From Euglena gracilis (taxonomy: Eukaryota; Euglenida; Euglenophyceae; Euglenales), in the NCBI GenBank assembly GCA_039621445.1, contig CP154956.1:82580474-82644473 (forward strand): a stretch of DNA of 64,000 nucleotides, written 5' to 3'. Under the pieces are notes generated by a model. That model saw nothing but the letters and a program-made list of their open reading frames with translations. It ran no database searches and was not told where the DNA came from. Below, piece after piece: positions 55,444 through 64,000 of this stretch. The translations under genes and the position numbers were made by a program. Numbering within the stretch: the first letter of the stretch is position 1; the number at the start of each line of letters is the position of its first letter.

Positions 55444-55547
55444 CTCCTCCGCTGTGGCACTTGACCTGCCCCAAACAAGAAAAGAATATGCAGATATTCT
55501 TTAATTCTTTCATAAAAAAAAACATAGAATACATATGCATATATAAT

Positions 55548-55812
55548 ACATACATACATACATACATACATACATACATACATACATACATACATACATA
55601 CATACATACATACATACATACATACATACATACATACATACACATACATACATACATACATACATACATACATGCATGCATGCATACATACATACATACA
55701 TACATACATACATACATACATACATACATACATACATACATACATACATACATACGTACATGCATGCATGCATACATACGTACGTACGTACATACATACA
55801 TACATACATACA
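55548..55812. repeat. (CATA)n microsatellite between the BRCT and helicase genes
   Basis: Tetranucleotide array with a few CATG/CGTA variants; fills most of the gap between the BRCT stop and the helicase ORF. Confidence 0.96.
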
Positions 55813-55895
55813 AAAATCTGCATATATATTCCTTTCTTGCGAATGAATGAATATGCAGTGGTGGCAACGTGCGGAGAGGTTTGGATGGGCCCGGC

Positions 55896-56064
55896 TCAGA
55901 TGGCGGTGGAGCAGCCGTCCGGGCGAGGGGCAGCAGGGGCCGGTGCCGAGGTGTGGTTGTTGGGCGCGGGGTCCGGCTTCACGGCGGTCGGCGCTGGCGC
56001 GGGAGGCGGGGCTGGGGTGGCTTTGACACTTGGGGCAGTGGGCACGGGGGAGTGCAAACAGGTC
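55896..56064 (-). CDS. BRCT gene terminal exon
   Basis: Acceptor with a C-tract then CAG. In the phase dictated by exon b it reads TCLHSPVPTAPSVKATPAP, a Pro/Ala-rich stretch and TGA. The phase match and GC-rich third positions support it. Confidence 0.7.
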
Positions 56065-59000
56065 CTGGGAAGGGGGGGGTGAATGCGCTGGACGGCCCTG
56101 GCAAAAATGCGCAAAAAAAAATGCGCAAAAATGTGCATTTTTGAAAAATTGACAAAAAATGCACAAAAAATGCGCAAAAATGCGCAAAAAAAATGCGCAA
56201 AAATGCGTATTTTTGAAAAATTGACAAAAATGCGCAAAAATGCACAAAAAATGCGCAAAAATGCGTATTTTCGAAAAATTGACAAAAATGCGCAAAAAAA
56301 TGCGCAAAAATGCGCAGCGCATTTCCCCCCCCCCCTGTCCCGGGCTGGTGGTCCTCATCAACCCTGGTGGGGGACGGGGGCCTGGGGGCTGCCCCAGGCT
56401 GCTAGACAAATATCGTGTGTGTTTAGAAATCTGGGTTGTGTTTGCTCTAGAACTTCACCCCAGAAACCTGTGATTTCCAAAATTTTCACCATCCCCCAAC
56501 CCTCATCATCCACTCCTGGGTCATGTGGCTGGTGACTTGGAACCTTGGAAAAAATAAGTCGAAATTCTGGATGCATTTGGAAAGCCGCAATCTTGAAAAT
56601 GTGCAGAAATGGATTGATCAAAAAATCTTGCTGGTCACCTGCATAAGAAACACTCAGATGACAAACAATGCAGTTTGAATGGGGGGTTCGTTGAAGGTCA
56701 GGTTGTTTTTTTTTTGAGGCTGGAAACAGGCTGCTGACCCACCCCCCTCCCCACCCATGGGGTCCCAGGCTGGAGCTGGGCCTGACGCGGGGTCGGGCCA
56801 GGTATCAAAAAATCTCTTCTGACCCATTTTCCGCCTATTTCTGACCCATTCGGCCCATTTTCGCACCCCCGAAAGCGAAAAATCCGTTGCCGTTCAGCCG
56901 CCCAAATAAATAAAACTCAACGGGGGGAAGGGGGTCCAGGGATGGAAAAAGGCTGCTGGCCGAAAAAAAGGCTACTGGCTGGACCCCCCCCCCCCCCCCG
57001 GTGCGTCAAATTTCTTTAGAAACACCCTGGTCCGAATTATTCATGGTGACAAAAGTTGCGGTCCGTTAGACCAGGGTGGTTGTGTTGGACGTATGGGGGG
57101 GGGTACGAACAAAGCTGCGGTGATGGTGCCTGGGCGAAAGAATCAAGCACTCCCCTAGGTGGGTGGTGGCTTGGCCACTGCGGTCACCTTCTGTGGCTCG
57201 GGCTTGGGCGGGGGTGGCTGGGTGGGGGGCCGGGGGCGGCAGCAGACTGAATATGATCACTTGGGGGGGGAGGCTCGAAATTCGTTGGGGACTGGTGCTC
57301 ACGGTGAAAATTTGGCAAAATGGGCTGTTTCAAGCCTTTGGGCGCCTTTGGCGCTGGAGTGTTTTGGGCGTGTGTACGAGCACTTTTGGCCATGCCCCCC
57401 CCCCCCAGTTGCACAAAGGCTTCTTGTCTGTTTATGGCCGGCTGCTAACTTCGTTTCTGGCCCAGTTTGTGTGGTGAGTGGCCATGCCCCCCCCCCCTGA
57501 CAGCCACCTCGAAATCCAGCCTTGGCGGCAGGGCTGCTCCCCGGGGGGCGCGGCCCACAGCTGGTACTTCGAGGTTGGTAGGAGGCCGTTGGCCTGTATG
57601 CTGTCCCGGATGTACGTGGACTCCAGGATGGGCACCTGGGCCGGGGAATGCAGGGAGACGCGGTTTGACGCGTGACCGATGCGCGTGGGAAGCTGGAAAG
57701 ATGATGGATGGACGTCGGGACCATACCATTGCTTAGCGAGGGGGGCAGGCATTATTATTTTTTAAGGCGCCTTAAAAAACCTTAAAAAACCTTAAAAAAC
57801 CTTAAAAAAATCACCCCGGGAAGTTTTTCTTCCCCGTGATGACATTAAAAAACCTTAAAAATTTTCCCAGGGAATTTTTTTCTTGCACCAAACGAATAAT
57901 GGCATGTCTGAAACCCTGCATAAAGCCAGTCAATGCAGAAGCGGTTGTGAACAAACAATATGAAAACCGGATTGTTTGCCAAGGTTTCTGGCATAGTTCG
58001 GTTGGCCTCGGTTCACCAAAAGCTGTGACACACGGCAGAATAAGCAAAACTTGCAACCACATCTTTCTTGATTTGAATTACTTGAGACATTCTTAGAGGA
58101 GTCAACCCAAATTGCTCAAAAGTGCAACTGCAGCAAAAGTTGCATGAACAACAAAAAATCCCGATTTGGGACAATTACTACGCTGGAGCAGTTTCCCACA
58201 CTTGCCACAGCATTTCAAGCAGCGAAACAGTGCGTTCTCCAATTGAGCGGTGATTCCGCGAATTTTTCCCACTTTTTTGCCCAAGCACGCGAAAGTTTTG
58301 GTCCCCGTACTTATGTGCAGCAGTTGGAAGAAAGACTTTCTCGTTTGGATCAGAAACCTTGCCATCGTGGAGAAAATCCTGCTGAATTTGCATGCTTTCA
58401 CACCCAAAATCTCGAATATCGCAAAGTAGGATTGAGAATTTGCAACAACAGTGGCAAAATGACACAGTGGATATCCGAACCGCAATCGCGGATTTGCAGA
58501 CCCGCAATGTGGCAACCCGCGCCAGGGCGGTCCTTAGGCAAAAAAAAATCCTGTCCCCATACACTTCAACCAAAAATTAAGGAAAAGGGGATTTTGGCAG
58601 GGGAAAATTTTTTGAAAATTACGTTGAAAAATGAACCCAAAATGCATGGTTGGTTTTTTGATGGAAAATCACATTTTCCCAAAAAAAATCACCAAAATTT
58701 TAGGTATGAAAATTGTTAGTTTTTAGGAGGGGGTCAAAAAATGCAGGTCAAAAAAATGGGACCAAATTTTGGAACAGTCAAATTTTACTGACATTTTTTC
58801 CTTGGAAATTTTTTGGATTTTCAGTGGCATTTTTTTGCTTCCAAAATCTCTCAAAATTAAAATTTTGAGAAATGTTGATTTTGACAAAAAAAAAACTCAA
58901 AGACTTCAGGGTTAAATTTGGTAGTTTTAGGGGGGGGGGGTGGAAAATAACGAAGGTCAAAAAAGGTGGACCAAATTTTGGCACAGTCAAATTTTACTGA

Positions 59001-61143
59001 CACTTTTCCTCTGTCAAATTTGTTGGATTTTCAATAGCATTTTTTTTGCTTCAAAAACCTCTCAATTCAAAATTTTGAGAAAATGTTGATTTTTTGGAAG
59101 ATGTGAAAAATGGGGGTTTGAGGGAGTTTAATGGCCATTTTTTGAGGAAAAAGTTCTGAAGTTATTTTTTGTCATCAAAAAGTGACGTTTTTAAGTTTTT
59201 CCAGACTTTTTTTGGGTTGCGTTTTTTTTTAAAAAAACACATATTTTTAAAAAACTTGTTTTCTTTTTAAAAAAATTTTAAAAAAAGGTTTTTTTAAAAA
59301 AAATTTGTTTCAAAAAAAAAAAGCAGTCAACCTTGGCAAGCACCTATGGTCAAGCCCCAAAATTTCCCCATTTGAGGCCATTTTAGGCCATTTAAGGCCA
59401 ACAGGCAAGCAAATGTCGTGAATAGGGTCAGAATTTTAAAGTAATTGCAATGAAAAAAAATGGATGGTTTCGAGTTTCGAGTTTCGAGGTGACCCACTCT
59501 GTATCCCATGCAACAAGGTTTTGAGCAATGTGTATGGCGGCACACTGCATGGGCACGCGTTTGGTATTGCTCACATGAAAAAGTTGGATTATTTTGTCAG
59601 TGTTCATGAGGCTATCCGGTGTGGGTGCACGGGTCAGGGCGGTCCATCAGGGATGGGATTTTTTTTTTAGTTAACTGCCCCTTAAGGACTGCCCCTCCAG
59701 GGCAGTTTTGGACCCGACATAATTTTTCTGGCATCTTCGGCGCCGGGTGATTTTTGACCCATTTTGGGACCCATATGCAGGAACCCATAGCTAAAGTGGC
59801 CTAAAATTCCTAAAATGCCTAGAATGGCCTAAAATTCCTAAAATGCCTAAAATGGCAATAACTGTCCCTCATGGACCGCCCTGATCCCATGCTTCGCCCG
59901 AGGCTTCTTCCTTGGGCGTTCCGAAGCCACAGGAGTCTGAAGCCATCGGGCCATCTTCGGGGTCTGAGATTTTACCTGAGGAAAAAAATGCCTTAAAAAA
60001 CCTTAAAATTTGTAAAATTCTCAAAAAACCTTAAAAAACCTTAAAAAACCTTAAAAAACGCCTTAAAATTTTTGAGAAATCTCGCCTTAAAAAAAAATAA
60101 TGCCTGGGGGGGGGGGAGGGGGTCACTTTCCACTCTGAAAAAACCAGTCAAACACCACCGTCTGAACGGACCATTGTCGCAATAGCATGCGTGATCAGCA
60201 ATGAAATTGTTTGTTTCTGTGCGGAGTCACCGGCAACAAGCTTCTTTGAACCCAACAACAAAGAAGCTGCTTAGCTGCAACGTTCCTTTTTGGGCAGCTT
60301 CGTCTTTCCTTTTGTCCACAATCTATTGTTCAAGAAATTTTGCTAGGCCCTTCAAAGCCTCCCGTGCGGGGAGCTGCCTCGCTTCAACAGGCCTCCAGCC
60401 CCCCCCTAAAATAAGCAGAACTCTGGAGTACCACCATTCCCAGCCCTTCCCTTTTTTTTCAATCACGAGTGACTTAGACAGCCAGGAACACACTTTTCTT
60501 GTTTAATCACAAAATTTCTGCCATTTCAGTGAAATTGCGCATCTGCGCATTCCGCTGGATGGTTCGATGCTTCTTCCAGACTGGGTGAAAACACATCAAA
60601 ACTGTGCTTTTAAATTTAAAGGCCCACCACCTTTGGGTGGTTGGTGTGGCTCCCGGGGGATTGTGGGGAGGGAGCACCGTGGCTTATACGGTTAGAGTGG
60701 AAGGGAGGTTCTGTGCCCTGTGCTGGAAACAGGACACAAGGGGGCGCTTGTGAGTGTTTGGTGTGTGCTTGGAGTATGCCGAGGGCCGGTCCAGATATTG
60801 ATCGCGGTGGGAAACGTGGTGACAAATGAAATGGTGGAAACTGCTGTTGTTGGTGTAGAATGTTCTGATCAGACGTGTCAATATTTTTCCAATGTTTCAA
60901 CCTGCCTTTGGAGAGACGAAATGATCCCTTCTCATGTTTCCAGTTGGGGAGTGAATTGGGGCATATCGAGTCATCTGGTCATGGCCACACCTTGAACTGC
61001 TGCGCCCGCAGCAGCTTCTCGTTGGTCCCGCTCGCCAGGGTGGTGCGGGAGCTCAGGATGTACGTCGGCAGGGACGAGCTCCACTCGTTCTTGATGTCGA
61101 CCACATTCCCGCCCGCGTTGCGGATCTGGCTCCGGACCTCGAA
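55896..61143 (-). CDS. BRCT-domain protein, C-terminal three exons
   Basis: A BRCT module split by a 3.35-kb intron, followed by a low-complexity tail and a stop. First half: QIRNAGGNVVD, SLPTYILSS, NEKLLRAQQFK. Second half: VPILESTYIRDSIQANG then LLPTSKYQLW. The 'xxxxkxxkAxxxxvPIv...yIxdSI' pattern is typical of BRCT folds, including the PARP-type subgroup; these bind phosphopeptides or DNA ends in repair and checkpoint proteins. All three exons are phase-consistent. The tail is Pro/Ala-rich (PAPPPAPAPTAVKPDPAP) and ends CSTAI-stop at 55896. Upstream exons lie beyond 61.1 kb, perhaps including 63.24-63.30 kb. Which BRCT protein this is cannot be told from the fragment. It ends ~450 bp before the helicase N-terminal ORF on the same strand. 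Confidence 0.75.
56105..56315. repeat. A-rich tandem repeat with ATGCGC cores
   Basis: About three ~60-bp units of AATGCGCAAAAATGCG(T/C) followed by TTTTGAAAAATTGACAAA. In the BRCT gene's last intron. Confidence 0.75.
57508..57635 (-). CDS. BRCT exon b
   Basis: After GGCCCAG: VPILESTYIRDSIQANG, LLPTSKYQLWAAPPGE, then GWIS, to GAG|GTGGCT in phase 2. Contains the conserved BRCT C-terminal helix, although the usual Trp is Tyr (YIRDSI). Confidence 0.82.
58523..59330. mobile_element. Family B element copy, right end not resolved
   Basis: Starts CAGGGCGGTCCTTAGGC and follows the 27.3-kb copy for several hundred bases (ATCCTGTCCCCATACAC, AAAATGCAGGTCAAAAAAATG). Disrupted to the right by family C-like and other repeats. 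Confidence 0.65.
59336..59400. repeat. Family C end fragment
   Basis: GGCAAGCACCTATGGTCAAG, then CCCCAAAATTTCCCCATTT and GGCCATTTTAGGCC, as at the left end of the 46.0-kb element. Confidence 0.7.
59635..59883. mobile_element. Short family B-like element
   Basis: CAGGGCGGTCCATCAGGGA at the left and TCCCTCATGGACCGCCCTG at the right. No matching 8-bp flanks, so possibly chimeric. Confidence 0.5.
60991..61143 (-). CDS. BRCT exon a
   Basis: 153 nt, phase 0 (51 codons). Between CCCAG and AAG|GTGTGG. Encodes FEVRSQIRNAGGNVVD and RTTLASGTNEKLLRAQQFK. Confidence 0.8.
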
Positions 61144-61842
61144 CTGGGACGCATACAAATCTCCCCCAGAGGCCCCAGTCCGCCGATTCGCCGACCCCTG
61201 GGGGGAGGGGAATTTTATCCCGGACCCAAAACCCCCGAAAAAAAAACTGCGGCTCCGGCTTTAGCCCAAATTGAACGGAAAGCTGGGTCAGACTGAGTCA
61301 TGGTACGCCCTTGGGCGGGGGTCAGTGGCCCCAACCCACCCAGCCAACCTTCTCGAAAACCCACCTGGGGGGCCTCGCCTTAAGTTAACCCTGATCCGAT
61401 GCAACTTTCAAAAACAAAGCATAAAAACTATGTAAAAAACCCCAAACAATGCTATATATAAAATATGTGGAACATAAACCCGAAACAAACAAACAACAAA
61501 CAAACAAAACACCTTGAAAGAGAATCGCATGCAAGAGGGCAACCGCGAGAACCGGGGTATTCATCGTCGTGGCCTGACCCGACCAGATCAACACAACTGG
61601 TGGGATCCTCTCAAAAAAAAACAACCATCCTCCCCAAAAACGGTTTTGCTTGAAGAGCGATGCTATGGGAGAGTGGATAGCTTGGAAAACCAGGACATAG
61701 CTGCCAATATCGTGCCAGAGGGGGCCCTGGTCACCACAAACATCGAAGCTTAACCCCCGGAACATTGTCCAGAGGGTGAAGCACAGAGGGAGAAAGCACT
61801 GCGGAGATTATTGTTTGTGGGGTTAAACATGAGATAATAATA

Positions 61843-61938
61843 AATACAACAACAGCAGCAGCAGCAGCAGCAGCAACAACGGCAACAACAACAACAACAA
61901 CAACAATAGTAATAATAGCAACAATAACAGTAATAGTA

Positions 61939-61987
<49 letters not shown>

Positions 61988-62310
61988 CAACAACAATAAT
62001 AATAGCAATAATAATAATAATAATAGCCAGGGGTTTTTTTAAAGACCGCCCCCCCCCCCCACCCACCCAGCCCCTGGCCCCCCCTGAAGGGGGGGGGGGA
62101 CCCACAAAAAATGCCGAAAAATTACGAAAAGTGCTCGAAATAGCACCTTTTCAAAAATTCGGCGCCGAAAGTAGATCCCACCCCCCTCCAAAAAAAACCC
62201 CCCGAAGACTCGGCCGGACCCACCACCCTGCCCCCCCCCCGGGGTTCCACGACTAAAAAAACCCCCTGATAATAACAGTAACAATAATAGCAATCTGGCA
62301 ATAGGAATAA

Positions 62311-62343
<33 letters not shown>

Positions 62344-62750
62344 TAATAATAATAATAGTAACAGTAATGGTAACGGTAATTATAAATGTAATAGTAATAA
62401 TAATAGTAATAGTAATAATAATAGTAATAGTAATAGTAATAGTAATAGTAATAGTAACAGTAATAGTAATAGTAATAGTAATAGTAATAGCGATAATAAT
62501 AGTGATAGTAATAGTAATAGAAATAATAATAATAATAGTAATAATAATAATAGTAATAGTAATAATAAGAATAGTAACAGTAATAGGAATAGGAATAATA
62601 TAATAATAGTATTATAATAATAATAATAATAATAATAATAATGGTAATAGTAATAATAATGGTAATGGTAATGGTAATGGTAATAATAATAGTAATAATA
62701 ATAATAATAGTAATATTAATGCAGTGATAACAATAACAACAACAACAATA
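61843..62750. repeat. AAT/AGT/CAA trinucleotide array
   Basis: ~900 bp of CAG, CAA, AAT and AGT triplets, interrupted by the 62.03-kb family A element. Confidence 0.95.
62020..62276. mobile_element. Family A TIR element in a trinucleotide array
   Basis: Element 62028-62268 (241 bp). Flanks ATAATAGC and ATAATAAC (7 of 8), inside the AAT-rich microsatellite. Confidence 0.8.
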
Positions 62751-63240
62751 ATGGAAAAATTCTGCAAAAATGTTCCTCCAGCCCGGTCAGGTTGGAGTGG
62801 TTTGACTGATCAAACACCACCACTTTCCTTGCCACATAGCAATGCTTCAGCAATGTGCGCTTGACAGCGGTGCAAAAAAAAAAAATAACTGAAATGGAAG
62901 AAAAAAAAAACAGGACTGAGATGAAAAACTCCAGGTAGTGCCCAGAAAAATTCCTTTGAACCCCCCTCTGGGGGGGGGGGGTGCAGCCAGCCGGAAAAAA
63001 AGTTTTCCTCTAGCGGTGTGTGCCGGTCTTTAATATGTTTTTCGGCTGCTTTTGTTCCTAAAAAAAATGCCAAAAATGGCCAAAAATGGGCGTTATTGGC
63101 AGGGTGTGGGGGTCCGAAAAAAATTTTCAGCGCTTCGGGCCGGGGAAAAAAATCCACCGACTGGCCCTGGTAGCAGACTCCCCCCGGGGTCTGCTACCAG
63201 GGGGGTCCACTAGGATCCCCACCAGCCAAATTTGGACTAG

Positions 63241-63301
63241 CTGCAGTTGGGCCTCCTCCTCCAGGCTGCGGGGGATGCGAACCCACAGCAGCAGCTTGCA
63301 C
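63241..63301 (-). CDS. Possible upstream exon of the BRCT gene
   Basis: After CTCTCAG an open frame reads CKLLLWVRIPRSLEEEA and QLQL, ending before GTCC. Coding-like codon use only; no homology recognised. Confidence 0.25.
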
Positions 63302-64000
63302 CTGAGAGAGCCATTCTTATGCAACTGATATCCCGTTGAAAAAACACGTGAAATGCAACGAAAAAAAAAATGCCGTTGCCTTGCGCCGCTGCGACATAAT
63401 GTACATCCACGGCACACGACACACACAGCGAAGAAGTGCTAAAGAGGTATGCCATCGCCTGAATACGTCAACCAGGCATGGAAAATGTGACGAAATGTGA
63501 GGTTAAATGCAGAGGGACCGATGGGCGATGATGTGGATTGGGAGAGTCGGCGTGCAACGAATGAAGTGGTTCCCTTTCCCGGAGGCAGCAGTCGTGCGGT
63601 GGATACATCTCTGAGTCAACCCCAGCACCGCCAGCTGATCTCTGAGTCCAGGACCATAACCGCCATTGGACGGCCTGAGTGGAGGTTGGAAATGGACAAT
63701 AGCGGACAAAAAGGATCAAGAGACGAGGAGGAGCTTAGAGTTCGGAGCCGGGAGCTCTGGCTCGTCTCCATTCATTTCAAAAACTTCACTTGATTTCTTG
63801 CTTGTGAGGCCCTTAAACGTTGCGACTTGGCCAAACAACACCGCAGAAGAGACATGGAATCATCAACGCAACATTCGCAACGGATACAACACCAGATCGC
63901 AGCGCCACAAGCCCATAAAGCACCCAAAACACCTGCAATCAATATGGCTTTGCGCGGGCCACTAGCTTCCTCACCTGCAACAACAGAGAGACCTGAGGTA

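Noticed and set aside
55510-56409. Long minus-strand ORF of CMYV repeats merging with the BRCT terminal exon
   Set aside because: The (CATA)n array is open in all frames. The true exon frame, fixed by phase from exon b, stops at 55896.
1-64000. tRNA, rRNA, snRNA, spliced-leader or CRISPR features
   Set aside because: None recognised by eye. A covariance-model search would be needed to exclude small RNAs; the direct repeats seen do not have CRISPR spacing.

Overview
This is eukaryotic nuclear DNA, probably from a protist with a large, repeat-rich genome. Coding sequence comes as short GC-rich exons (about 30-170 nt, mostly G or C at third positions). They sit in kilobase-scale introns full of G/C homopolymers, microsatellites and terminal-inverted-repeat (TIR) elements. 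I found no rRNA, tRNA, CRISPR array or bacterial operon. Lineage is inference. Many introns are ordinary GT-AG (GTGYG donors are common), but several are not: they carry CAG near the 5' end, CTG near the 3' end and short direct repeats at the junctions, and some have complementary ends. That is how I recall euglenid 'nonconventional' introns, so a euglenid is my best guess. A dinoflagellate with GC-AG introns and introners is the main alternative.

Layout. (1) About 3.0-12.8 kb, plus strand: exons of an unidentified Pro/Ala-rich protein. (2) 26.3 to about 13.2 kb, minus strand: ten exons of a class I fructose-bisphosphate aldolase of the FbaB/DhnA type, starting at an ATG; the last ~40-50 residues were not found. 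Two unrelated coding-like exons lie in one of its introns. (3) About 55.4 to 30.17 kb, minus strand: a ~25-kb DEAH/RHA-type helicase gene of more than 20 exons, traced from the Walker A motif to the stop codon. Its motifs II, III and VI are degenerate. (4) 61.1 (perhaps 63.3) to 55.90 kb, minus strand: the C-terminal part of a BRCT-domain protein, ending at a clear stop. Genes 2-4 form a head-to-tail array; gene 1 converges on gene 2.

Mobile DNA. At least eight element families (called A, B, C, D, E, K, L and M here; F and G are less defined) have ends of the type CAG...CTG or close to it. Most measurable copies are flanked by 8-bp direct repeats, as expected of hAT-like non-autonomous DNA transposons. 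Most copies sit in introns, but two interrupt coding sequence. In the helicase, precise removal of a 243-bp family A element plus one 8-bp repeat restores an uninterrupted reading frame of the expected length. A family K element does the same in the Pro/Ala-rich gene. The 8-bp duplication equals the 3 nt before CAG plus the 5 nt after CTG in the intron rule that also reconstructs aldolase junctions. The main hypothesis is therefore that these TIR elements are introners that generate nonconventional introns. RNA evidence would decide it.
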